Assembly (NCBI GenBank): GCA_903930095.1 | Contig: CAIYXE010000652.1 | Location: forward strand, 1-15,053 | Source: an uncultured Hyphomicrobiales bacterium | GTDB taxonomy: Bacteria; Pseudomonadota; Alphaproteobacteria; Rhizobiales; Aestuariivirgaceae | Direction of reading: 5' to 3' | DNA: 15,053 nt | The notes under the pieces: model-generated | Database searches by the model: none | The model's input: the letters and a program-made list of their open reading frames with translations, nothing else | What the model was told of the DNA's origin: nothing | Shown here: positions 6,156-13,475 of the stretch, one piece after another | How the letters are laid out: each line of letters opens with the position of its first letter | Numbering within the stretch: position 1 is the first letter of the stretch | Program-made: the position numbers and the translations under genes

Positions 6156-7565
6156 CTATTGCGCGGTGCCATAGGCAATTCTCCTCCAGTTGGCATGATA
6201 GGATGAAAGTCCTTCGATGGCGGCGGGCGCGACCGGCGTGAGCTTGAGGCCGATCGACGGAAGTGTGCGCCCGTCATCCGCGATCAGCGCCAGCGAGGCC
6301 GCGCCCGCCGTCGTCCCGTCGCGCAGGGCCGAGGCCTTCACCTTTTGCGCCGGGCGCAGCTGGGCCAGCACGGCGAGCAACACCGGGTTCTGCGAGAATG
6401 GCCCGTCGACGATGATCTCATCCCTGGACGTGATGGCATCGAGCTGTTCTGACACCATCTGCGCGCAATAGAGGGCGGCAAGCGAGGCGCGCTCGCGCGG
6501 GGTCATGGCTTGCGGCCCCAGCACGCGGCCCTTGCCGAGCGAGCCGGGCACCGGCCCGCTCGTCAGCGTGAAGGAGGGGATGGCAATCGTGCCGCGCGCC
6601 ACGAGTTCAGCGACGCAGGCAAGGTCCGCCTCCTCGGCCGCGGCCCCTTGCGAGACGGCCTCGAACTCCTTGCCGCCGAAGAAGCGGCTGCAGCACACGG
6701 TGCGGCCCAGCACATCCGTGTTGGTGTTGGTATCGCGCTCGGGGTCGAGCACGCCGACCGGCGTCGACGGGTCGAAGCTGATGCTCCAGGTGCCGGTCGA
6801 AACCAGCGTGAAGCGGTCGAGCCCTGCTGCCACATAGCGCATGAAATTAGCGGTGGAGTCATGCACCCCGCCCAGCACGTTGCCCAGCCCGCGAAACCCC
6901 GGCCCGCGGAATTCGGGCTTCAGCGTGCCGATCGTTTCCCACGCCTTGGCCATGCGCGGGAACAGCCTGTCCCAGCCGAGCTCGCGCGCCATTTTCGAGG
7001 GCTGTTGCGCGCGCGTGTCGAGAAGATGCGTCTGGCACGCCATGGAGGAAATCTCGGTCACGGCCGTGCCGGAGAGCCGGAAACCCACATACTGGATCCA
7101 TGGCAGCAGCGTTCTGACGCGCGCAAAGTCCTCGGGCCACTTGGCGCTCTGCCAGTAGAGCTGCAGCCCGTGGGTGATGGCCAACGGCAGCAGCGGGCAG
7201 AAGGCCTCCGCGAAGGAGGGCATGATCTTCTTGTATTCCGCCACGATCTCAGGCGGCGGCTCGCTGGTATAGTCCATGACCGGAAGCGCCAGTTCGCCCT
7301 TCTCGTCGAGGCAGGCCATGGCCGCACCGTGGGCGGTGGGCACGATGGCGTCGACCGGCAAAATCGCGTCAAGCTCGGGAAGCGCCGTCCGGCACAGCGC
7401 CACCATCGGCTCCGGATCGATGTGCAAATAGGGCGGACCCGGCACATGCCTGCTCGGGCCTTTGCGCTCCGCCAGCAACTCGCCCTTGGGCGAGAAAAGG
7501 GCGATCTTGGTATTGGTGAACCCGACATCGACCACAGCGATGCCGCGTGGGCTGCTCTCCTGCAT
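6156..7565 (-). CDS. FGGY-family carbohydrate kinase (rhamnulokinase/fuculokinase-like)
   Basis: This 469-residue protein is an ATP-dependent sugar kinase of the hexokinase/actin fold. Visible are the N-terminal phosphate loop VVDVGFTNTKIALF (11-24), the catalytic-base region GGVHDSTANF (D236), the second phosphate motif TLVSTGTWSISF (about 253-263), and an adenosine-side segment, IIVDGPFSQNPVLL, where many relatives have a GGG motif. STGTWS and the HDS context are closer to L-rhamnulose and L-fuculose kinases than to xylulose or glycerol kinases. The start at 7565 is chosen for its AAGGAC ribosome-binding site; upstream in-frame ATGs at 7601, 7610 and 7619 have none. It is divergent from the fuculose-phosphate-type aldolase, which suggests it makes the 1-phosphoketose that enzyme cleaves. 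It ends in TAG. Confidence 0.85.
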   Translation of the reverse strand: MQESSPRGIAVVDVGFTNTKIALFSPKGELLAERKGPSRHVPGPPYLHIDPEPMVALCRTALPELDAILPVDAIVPTAHGAAMACLDEKGELALPVMDYTSEPPPEIVAEYKKIMPSFAEAFCPLLPLAITHGLQLYWQSAKWPEDFARVRTLLPWIQYVGFRLSGTAVTEISSMACQTHLLDTRAQQPSKMARELGWDRLFPRMAKAWETIGTLKPEFRGPGFRGLGNVLGGVHDSTANFMRYVAAGLDRFTLVSTGTWSISFDPSTPVGVLDPERDTNTNTDVLGRTVCCSRFFGGKEFEAVSQGAAAEEADLACVAELVARGTIAIPSFTLTSGPVPGSLGKGRVLGPQAMTPRERASLAALYCAQMVSEQLDAITSRDEIIVDGPFSQNPVLLAVLAQLRPAQKVKASALRDGTTAGAASLALIADDGRTLPSIGLKLTPVAPAAIEGLSSYHANWRRIAYGTAQ

Positions 7566-7699
7566 GCCGTCCTTGTCCTTGTTTACGCCACTCTCTCGCA
7601 TCCTGCGCATGGGCGTCAATCGTCAAGCACACTTGTATAGGTTGCGGTTCGCGGTCTATAGCGGCCCACCGGACACCAAACATCGGGAAACAACCGCAC
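7566..7699. promoter_or_regulatory. Divergent promoter region between FGGY kinase 1 and the aldolase
   Basis: These 134 bp separate two divergent start codons and should hold both promoters. A weak plus-strand candidate is TTGTAT (7633-7638) and TATAGC (7657-7662) with an 18-nt spacer. A short tandem repeat CGTCAAT-CGTCAAG (7614-7627) reads TTGACG twice on the minus strand and could be a -35 or an operator half-site. None is conclusive. Confidence 0.35.
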
Positions 7700-8446
7700 A
7701 TGACCAAGCTCAAATATCTCGACCTCCGCAAAGCGGTGATCGACACCTGCCTCCAGATGAACGAGGAAGGCATCAACCAGGGCACCTCCGGCAATGTGAG
7801 CGTGCGCACGCCCGAGGGCTTTCTCATGACGGCCTCGGGCATCCCCTACCACAAGATGAAGCCCGAGCACGTGGTCGAGATGGACCTCGACGGCGGCTAC
7901 ACCGGCGAATATCTGCCCTCCACCGAGTGGCGGATGCACATGGACATCTTCAAGCACCGCCCGGAGGCGGGCGCGGTCGTCCACACCCATTCGATCTATG
8001 CCACCGCCCTGTCCTGCCTGCGGAAGGACATCCCCGCCTTCCACTACATGATCGGCATTGCCGGCGGCACCACGCTGCGCTGCGCCACCTATGCCGAATA
8101 CGGCACGCAGGAACTCTCTGTTGCCATGCTGAAGGCCATGAAGGACCGGCAGGCCTGCCTGCTCGCCAACCACGGCCAGATCGCCTTCGGGGAAAACCTC
8201 GCCAAGGCGCTGTGGCGGGCGGGTGAGGTCGAAACGCTGTCCCACCAGTACTGGGCGGCGCTGCAGGCCGGCAAGCCCGTGCTGCTCAAGGAAAAGCAGA
8301 TGACGACCGTGCTGGCCCGGTTTAAGACTTACGGCAAGCAGCCCGGCGAGTTGAAGAAGGGCGATGCGCTCTCGGTGACGGGCCCCGTTCGCCGCGACGT
8401 TCCCAAGCGCCTCGCCGCCAGGAAGAAAGTGACGAAGAAAGCGTGA
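7700..8446 (+). CDS. Class II aldolase, L-fuculose-1-phosphate aldolase type
   Basis: This Zn-dependent aldolase cleaves a ketose-1-phosphate to dihydroxyacetone phosphate and an aldehyde (L-lactaldehyde for FucA). The similarity to E. coli FucA, recalled from memory, runs from IDTCLQM through NQGTSGNVSVR and FHYMIGIAGG to ARFKTYGK. The catalytic Glu is E76 (PSTEWRMHM), and the zinc histidines are H95 and H97 (VVHTHS) and H158 (LANHGQ). These sit exactly three residues after E73, H92, H94 and H155 of FucA, and Y116 matches its Y113. At 248 residues it is about 33 longer than FucA, because of a Lys/Arg-rich tail (end RRDVPKRLAARKKVTKKA). The start at 7700 gives the FucA-like N-terminus; the Shine-Dalgarno (GGGAAA) is weak. 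Relatives use other 1-phosphoketoses, so fucose is not certain. Confidence 0.88.
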   Translation: MTKLKYLDLRKAVIDTCLQMNEEGINQGTSGNVSVRTPEGFLMTASGIPYHKMKPEHVVEMDLDGGYTGEYLPSTEWRMHMDIFKHRPEAGAVVHTHSIYATALSCLRKDIPAFHYMIGIAGGTTLRCATYAEYGTQELSVAMLKAMKDRQACLLANHGQIAFGENLAKALWRAGEVETLSHQYWAALQAGKPVLLKEKQMTTVLARFKTYGKQPGELKKGDALSVTGPVRRDVPKRLAARKKVTKKA

Positions 8447-9765
8447 TCGCAGGCGTCTCCCCCCTCGTTGCCGAACTCAAGGCCCGCGAAGAGGCGGGCA
8501 GACCCGTGACCATCGGCCTTGCCGGCTGCGGCCAGATGGGCACCGACATCGTGGTGCAACTGAACCGCATGCCGGGGCTGAGGCTCGGCGCCGTGGCCGA
8601 GATGCGCGCGCCCCAGGCTAAGGCCGCCGCCGCGCTCGCCGGATTTCCCGAGGAGCGCACGGTCTATGCGGACAGCCCCGCCGCAATCGACGCCGCCATC
8701 GCAAAAGGCCTGATCGCCATTACCTCCGACCCCGAGACGCTGGCGCGCTCGGGCCTCGTCGATGTGGTGATCGACGCCACCGGCAACCCAAACACCGGCA
8801 CGCAGTTCGCCCTCCGCGCCATCGCCAACGGCAAGCATGTGGTGATGCTCAACGTCGAGGCGGACATCACCATCGGCCGCCATCTTCATGCGGAGGCAAA
8901 GCGCGCCGGCGTCGTCTACACCGGTGCTGCAGGCGATGAACCCGCCGCCACGCTGGAACTCATCGGCTTTGCGCAGTCGATCGGCCTCGAGGTTGTCTGT
9001 GCGGGCAAGGGCAAGAACAATCCGCTGAAATGGGATGCCGTTCCCGCCGACTACGAGGCGGAGGCGAAAGCCCGCAACATGAACGCCCGCATGCTGGTCG
9101 AATTCGTCGACGGCTCAAAGACCATGGTGGAGATGGTGGCCATCGCCAACTGCACCGGCCTCGTTCCCGACATCCCCGGCATGCTCGGCCCCGCCGCCAC
9201 ACGGGATGAACTCGCCTCCGTGCTGATCCCGAAGGAACATGGCGGCGTCCTCTCGAAAAAGGGCTGCGTGGATTAGTCCATCGGCACGGGCGTGGCGCCG
9301 GGCGTCTTCTGCATCGTGACGACGGACCACCCGCGCCTGCAGGAGCGCATGATCGACCTCAAGGTCGGCAAGGGCCCCTATTTTGCATTGACCCGCCCCT
9401 ATCACCTGACCAGCCTCGAGGTGCCGCTCTCCGCCGCCCGCGCCGTGCTGCACAGCCACGCCGACATGGTGCCCTTGGAACAGCCCGTGGCCGAATGCAT
9501 CACGCTGGCCAAGCGCGACCTTGCCGTTGGCGAGGTGCTGGGCCGCATCGGCGAGACCGACTACCGCGCCTGGGCCATGACCCATGCGGAGGCGCGCAAT
9601 GCCAACGCCATCCCCCTGGGGCTTGCCCAGGGCGCGAAGGTGGTGAAGCCCGTGAAAAAGGGCGAGCGCATCACCTATGACAATTGCGTGCCGGACGAGA
9701 GCCTCATCGTCACCCAGATCCGCCGCCGCCTCGACCAGACGGATACACGCTTTCACGCGCTGTGA
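8443..9765 (+). pseudogene. COG4091-type NAD(P)-binding oxidoreductase with C-terminal SAF domain, interrupted by in-frame TAG
   Basis: The GTG start overlaps the aldolase TGA (GTGA), indicating coupled translation. The Rossmann motif IGLAGCGQMG (GxGxxG at 28-33) is followed by VVIDATGNPNTGTQ and GKHVVMLNVEADITIGRHL. The middle has GKGKNNPLKWDAVPADYE and the end a SAF-like domain (AKRDLAVGEVLGRIGE, GLAQGAKVVKPVKKGERITY). This is the layout of predicted homoserine-dehydrogenase-like proteins with SAF domains (COG4091), whose substrate is, as far as I know, unsettled. The full frame is 440 codons to TGA 9765, normal for the family, but codon 278 (9274-9276) is TAG within CVD-stop-SIGTGVAPGVF, where relatives usually have Tyr. 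If TAG stops translation, only 277 residues are made and the SAF domain is lost. A GTG at 9292 could restart a 157-residue piece. Confidence 0.85.
9274..9276 (+). other. In-frame amber codon inside the COG4091 oxidoreductase
   Basis: The plus strand reads TGCGTGGATTAGTCCATC, that is C-V-D-stop-S-I. Relatives, recalled from memory, have VDY at this point before the G-x-GVAPGVF segment, so TAT or TAC to TAG is a one-base change. The frame is intact on both sides. Confidence 0.92.
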
Positions 9766-9780
9766 GGCATCCACCTCCCC

Positions 9781-9812
9781 GGCGTCACTCCGGTGAAGGC
9801 CGGGGTGACGCC
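9781..9812 (+). terminator. Strong hairpin after the oxidoreductase
   Basis: GGCGTCACTCCGG (9781-9793) pairs with CCGGGGTGACGCC (9800-9812), giving a 13-bp stem with one G-T pair and a 6-nt loop. It begins 15 nt after the oxidoreductase stop and is followed by ACAACAAAGG rather than a T-run. It probably separates the aldolase-oxidoreductase unit from the transporter operon. The arms also resemble generic GTCAC/GTGAC intergenic repeats. Confidence 0.55.
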
Positions 9813-9827
9813 ACAACAAAGGGTAGG

Positions 9828-9850
9828 GCGATGCAAACTTGCTGCATCGC
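9828..9850. promoter_or_regulatory. Candidate operator upstream of the ABC transporter operon
   Basis: GCGATGCA (9828-9835) and TGCATCGC (9843-9850) form a perfect 8-bp inverted repeat with a 7-nt spacer. Related words recur just downstream (CTTTGCATTGCG near 9859-9870). The site lies about 150 nt before the first permease. A TTGACT box at 9899-9904 is the best -35 candidate, without a convincing -10. The symmetry and location fit a repressor or activator site, but the protein is unknown. Confidence 0.4.
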
Positions 9851-9997
9851 AACATAATCTTTGCATTGCGAAAATCCGGACCATGGCCGCTCTTTAAGTT
9901 GACTTGCCCGGCTCCACCGAATTAGTCTTCAAGCACAATTGCAATTTCAGAATAACAAATGCGCGCCCGCCAAGCGGGGCCACGGGAGATCGTCTAC

Positions 9998-10936
9998 ATG
10001 CCTGCGAATGCCGCCAGTGCCGCTTCCAAGGAGGCGGCAAGCCGGACACAGCGCCGTCCGTGGCTGCCGCATTGGCTGACGTCGGAACATCCCTTCCCGT
10101 GGCTGCTGCCGGCAGGGGCGCTGATGATCGTCTTCGGCATCTACCCGCTGATCTATGCGGTTGCGCTGTCATTCTACAAGAAGAACGCGGCCACCCGCAA
10201 AATGGTGCTCGACTTCGACCATAACTGGACGAAGATCCTGTACGACGAGCGCGTCTGGAACGCGCTCTTCAACACCTTCGTCTATACCGGCATTGCGCTG
10301 GTATTCCAGCTGGTGCTGGGCATGCTGATCGCCCTGCTGCTCGACTCGGACCGCAAGGGCTATGCGCTGCTGCGCGGAATGATGACGCTGCCGCTGGTGA
10401 TCCCGCCTGCCGTCACCGCGATGATGTTCCTCCTGATGCTGAACGGCTCCTTCGGCGTGCTGAGCCGCAGCCTGATCGCCATGGGTCTGCTGCCGGTTGG
10501 CTTCTCGATCCTCGGCAATGCATCAACCGCCATGGCCGGCGTGCTGCTGGCCGAAATCTGGCAGTGGACGCCCTTCATGGTGCTGATCATGCTGGCGGGC
10601 CTGCGCTCGCTCCCGAAGGAACCATTCGAGGCCGCCGCCATCGATGGCGCCACCGCCGTGCAGGCCTTCTTCAAGCTTACCCTGCCGATGATGTCCAAGG
10701 TCATCGCCATCGCCGTGCTGATCCGCGGCATCGACCTGTTCCGCGCCTTCGACTACGTGAAGGTGATGACGGACTCCGGCCCCGGCACGGCGACCGAGAC
10801 ACTCACCTCCTATGCCGGCCGCATCTATTTCGGCAATGCCGACTTCCCCTACGCCTCGACGATTGCGCTGCTGACGCTGGTGATCGTCATTGTCGTATCC
10901 TCGCTCTTCATGAAGGTCTTCAAGGTCAAGCTCTGA
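9998..10936 (+). CDS. Carbohydrate ABC transporter permease (CUT1, MalF-like)
   Basis: This 312-residue inner-membrane protein has about six hydrophobic segments, for example 34-60, 91-116, 125-147, 175-201, 232-245 and the C-terminus. The EAA loop that docks on the ATPase reads EPFEAAAIDGATAVQAFFKL (about 208-227), with the conserved EAA at 211-213 and DG at 216-217. The final segment, TETLTSYAGRIYFGNADF, is typical of sugar permeases of the UgpA/MalF branch. The start at 9998 follows GGGAGA; an ATG at 9959 lacks a ribosome-binding site and adds an unlikely 13-residue leader. It is the first gene of an operon and overlaps the second permease through TGATG. Confidence 0.9.
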   Translation: MPANAASAASKEAASRTQRRPWLPHWLTSEHPFPWLLPAGALMIVFGIYPLIYAVALSFYKKNAATRKMVLDFDHNWTKILYDERVWNALFNTFVYTGIALVFQLVLGMLIALLLDSDRKGYALLRGMMTLPLVIPPAVTAMMFLLMLNGSFGVLSRSLIAMGLLPVGFSILGNASTAMAGVLLAEIWQWTPFMVLIMLAGLRSLPKEPFEAAAIDGATAVQAFFKLTLPMMSKVIAIAVLIRGIDLFRAFDYVKVMTDSGPGTATETLTSYAGRIYFGNADFPYASTIALLTLVIVIVVSSLFMKVFKVKL

Positions 10937-11844
10937 TGGAAACGTCCCGTCCGCTCCAGTTCCTGCGAGACGTCACCGCCGTCCTGGTGACGGCGATCTT
11001 CATGTTCCCCATCTTCTGGTGGGCGCTCACCTCGATCAAGCCGATCTCGGCGGTGTTCGACAAGGACCGCGTGAACTTCTTCGACTTCACGCCAACCTTC
11101 ATCAATTATGGTGTGACGCTGTTCGGGCAGTCACGGTCGCAGATTGCCATCGACGAAGGCTTAGGCATGGGTGTCGCCGGCGCTGACGCCTATGACTCCC
11201 GCATGTCGATCCTCGAATCGGTCATCGTCTCGATCGGCGCCACGGCCATCACCATGAGTGTTGCGGTCTTTGCCGCCTACGCCATTTCGCGCATGACGTT
11301 CCGCGGCCGCGGCAGCTATCTCAACTGGGTCCTGGGCCAGCGCTTCATGCCGCCGATCGCCATCCTCATTCCGATGGTGTCGATCTACAAGATGGCGGGC
11401 ATGCGCGACACCGACAATCTCTACATGGGCTATCTCGGCCTCATGATGATCTATGCGCTGATGAACCTGCCCATCGCGGTCCTGCTCATGAAGTCCTTCT
11501 TCGACGATGTGCCGAAGGACGTGGACGAGGCCGCGATGATCGACGGGGCCACGCGCTGGCAGACCTTCCGCAAGGTGGTGCTGCCCATGGTGAAGGGCGG
11601 TGTCGCCGCCTCCGCCGTATTGTGCTTCATCTTCTCATGGACGGAATTCCTGCTGTCCCTCTTCCTCACGACCGACATCCGCACGGTGCCGGTCAAGATT
11701 CAGACATTCGTGACTTCGACGGGCAATGAATGGGGCTTCATCGCGGCGCTGGGAACGGCAGCCATCATCCCCAGCTTCGTGTTCATCCTGCTCGTCCAAA
11801 AGCATCTGGTGCGCGGCCTCACCCTTGGCTCCCTGAAAGAGTGA
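10936..11844 (+). CDS. Carbohydrate ABC transporter permease (CUT1, MalG-like)
   Basis: This 302-residue partner permease starts at the ATG that overlaps the preceding TGA (TGATG), so translation is coupled. A first membrane segment covers about 12-32 (VTAVLVTAIFMFPIFWWAL), followed by several more to the C-terminus. The EAA loop is KDVDEAAMIDGATRWQTFRK (about 194-213). The C-terminus LVRGLTLGSLKE is the usual end of MalG-type proteins. Between the first and second segments lies an extra polar stretch (about 62-92, start LFGQSRSQIAIDEG), longer than is common in MalG-like proteins and probably periplasmic. The binding-protein gene follows after 43 nt. No ATPase gene is present in the window, so it must lie downstream, elsewhere, or be shared. 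Confidence 0.9.
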   Translation: METSRPLQFLRDVTAVLVTAIFMFPIFWWALTSIKPISAVFDKDRVNFFDFTPTFINYGVTLFGQSRSQIAIDEGLGMGVAGADAYDSRMSILESVIVSIGATAITMSVAVFAAYAISRMTFRGRGSYLNWVLGQRFMPPIAILIPMVSIYKMAGMRDTDNLYMGYLGLMMIYALMNLPIAVLLMKSFFDDVPKDVDEAAMIDGATRWQTFRKVVLPMVKGGVAASAVLCFIFSWTEFLLSLFLTTDIRTVPVKIQTFVTSTGNEWGFIAALGTAAIIPSFVFILLVQKHLVRGLTLGSLKE

Positions 11845-11887
11845 ACCGCGTGCGAGAACCTGAGCTCAAACCCATGGGAGGATCTAT

Positions 11888-13408
11888 ATGAGCTTTAAAG
11901 AGTACGACAAGAAAACCTATATCGCCGACCTGGCGAAGGACTTCGGCGCCCGCCGCATCAGCAAGCGTGATTTCCTGCGCAAGGCTGGCATGATGGGCAT
12001 CGGCTTCTCGGCCTTCAACACCATGCTTCTGGGCGGCACCCGTCCGTTCCGCGGCAATGGTATGATCGGCGATGCGGCCTACGCCCAGGACGCCGAGATG
12101 AACAAGTGGCTGAAGGATGTCTCGACACCCTTCAAGGGCACCAAGATCCGCTATACGTCGGAAGCTACGCCCCCGACCGTCGTTCTCGACAAGCTGAAGG
12201 GCGAGTTCACCGAACTCACCGGCATCGAAGTCGAAATCGAAATCGTGCCGCTCGAGCAGGTGCTCGCCAAGGCAACCCAGGACGTGCAGGGCCAGCTCGG
12301 CACCTACGACCTCTACTATCTCGACCAGTCGTGGGTCGCCACCTTCGCGCAGGACACGGTTGATCCCGTCCAGTACTACAAGGACAAGCCGGATCTCGCC
12401 ATGCCCGGCTTCGACTTCGAGGACTTCTCGAAGCCGCTGGTCGACGGTCTTGCCGTCTATGAAGGCAAGTGGGCCGGCATTCCCTTCGATATCCCGATCA
12501 TGTGCACCATGTATCGCGCCGATATCCTGGAGAAGCACAAGATCGCTCCGCCCAACACGGTGGACGAGTTCACCGCAGCCGTGAAGATGATCACCGAAGC
12601 CGAAAAAGGCAACGGCATGTACGGCACGGGTCTCCAGGCGAAGTCCGGCCACTACTCGCTGAACTGCGACTGGACCCAGATGGTCTGGAACGAAGGCGGC
12701 TCCATCTTCGGCGCCGACAAGAAGTTCGCCGGTAACGACGAAGCCGCCGTGCGCGGCGTCCAGCTGTACCAGGAGTGGCTCAAGAACGCCCCGCCGGAGT
12801 CCACCAACTCCACGTGGGACGGCCAGTGGCAGATGGGTGCGTCCGGCCAGGTCGCCCTCATCAACTCGTGGGACGAGTTCTTCCCCGGTTGGGATGCGGC
12901 TGACTCCAAGGTCCAGGGCCTGTGGCAGATCAAGCGTCCGATCCAGGGCAAGCACGGCCTGCGTGCCGTGGACAAGGCCGGCTTCGGCGAAATCCCGAAC
13001 TGGGGTCACCAGGGCGGCTCGATCCTCGGCCTGTCGAAGTACTCCAAGAACGTCGACGCTGCCTGGCTGTTCATGCAGTGGGCCTGCTCCAAGGACATCA
13101 TGGTGCGCTGCACCCTCGGCGGCGGCTTCGCCCCGATGCGCATCTCGTCCTTCGCCGACCCGCGTGTGAAGGCCAAGGAAGTTGTCGGCCCCGGCACGAC
13201 GCGCCACCTGCCCGTCGTTCTGGAGACCATCAACAACGACATGGCTTCCGAGCCCGACATGCCGCTGTGGGCTGGCTTCTCGAACAACGAGATCCCGGTC
13301 AACCTCGGCAAGCTGCTGACCGGCCAGGACTTCGGCGGCGACGCCAAGAAGTGCATGGACACGATCGCCGCGGCGATCGATGCAGCCGTCACGGAAGCAG
13401 GTCTCTGA
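11888..13408 (+). CDS. Extracellular solute-binding protein, CUT1 sugar ABC transporter
   Basis: This 506-residue periplasmic protein has a strong GGGAGG seven bases before its ATG. The N-terminus is long: about 22 residues precede ARRISKRDFLRKAGMMGIGF, a Tat-like signal in which the twin position before x-FLR is KR. A likely cleavage site is AYA-QD near residue 66. The mature part shows the family 1 binding-protein fold: KIRYTSEATPPTVVLDKL, a LTGIEVEIEIVPLEQVLAKA strand-helix, GTYDLYYLDQSW, and GQVALINSWDEFFPGW near the ligand cleft. At over 500 residues it is longer than the usual 400-450. The ligand is not deducible; linked kinases and aldolase point to a ketose or polyol. A stable hairpin follows the gene and may raise its mRNA level relative to the next gene. 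Confidence 0.9.
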   Translation: MSFKEYDKKTYIADLAKDFGARRISKRDFLRKAGMMGIGFSAFNTMLLGGTRPFRGNGMIGDAAYAQDAEMNKWLKDVSTPFKGTKIRYTSEATPPTVVLDKLKGEFTELTGIEVEIEIVPLEQVLAKATQDVQGQLGTYDLYYLDQSWVATFAQDTVDPVQYYKDKPDLAMPGFDFEDFSKPLVDGLAVYEGKWAGIPFDIPIMCTMYRADILEKHKIAPPNTVDEFTAAVKMITEAEKGNGMYGTGLQAKSGHYSLNCDWTQMVWNEGGSIFGADKKFAGNDEAAVRGVQLYQEWLKNAPPESTNSTWDGQWQMGASGQVALINSWDEFFPGWDAADSKVQGLWQIKRPIQGKHGLRAVDKAGFGEIPNWGHQGGSILGLSKYSKNVDAAWLFMQWACSKDIMVRCTLGGGFAPMRISSFADPRVKAKEVVGPGTTRHLPVVLETINNDMASEPDMPLWAGFSNNEIPVNLGKLLTGQDFGGDAKKCMDTIAAAIDAAVTEAGL

Positions 13409-13421
13409 TCCAAACCAGTAG

Positions 13422-13447
13422 CGGAGGCGGCGGCAACGCCGCCTCCG
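13422..13447 (+). terminator. GNRA-loop hairpin between the binding-protein gene and FGGY kinase 2
   Basis: CGGAGGCGGCG (13422-13432) and CGCCGCCTCCG (13437-13447) form a perfect 11-bp stem closed by a GCAA tetraloop, followed by TTCCCTCTTTC. It begins 13 nt after the binding-protein stop. Such hairpins after binding-protein genes act as partial terminators or protect the upstream mRNA from 3' exonucleases. Confidence 0.65.
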
Positions 13448-13475
13448 TTCCCTCTTTCAAAGTCAAAAACTCCCC

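Noticed and set aside
6510..7640. Plus-strand 376-codon open frame opposite FGGY kinase 1
   Set aside because: The minus strand carries the full set of FGGY motifs; the plus frame is low-complexity antisense sequence.
7700..8446. Naming the aldolase fucA and the locus as L-fucose catabolism
   Set aside because: Catalytic residues match, but enzymes of this family cleave several 1-phosphoketoses. No fucose isomerase or fucose dehydrogenase is in the window.
3645..9276. Pyrrolysine insertion at the two TAG codons
   Set aside because: Neither protein family uses pyrrolysine, no pyl genes are visible, and the host looks like an ordinary alphaproteobacterium.
9292..9765. Independent SAF-domain gene
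   Set aside because: It continues the COG4091 protein in frame after the TAG, and no ribosome-binding site precedes the GTG.
11819..13207. Minus-strand 462-codon open frame opposite the solute-binding protein gene
   Set aside because: The plus strand encodes a complete binding protein with export signal and Shine-Dalgarno. The antisense frame has no recognisable domain.
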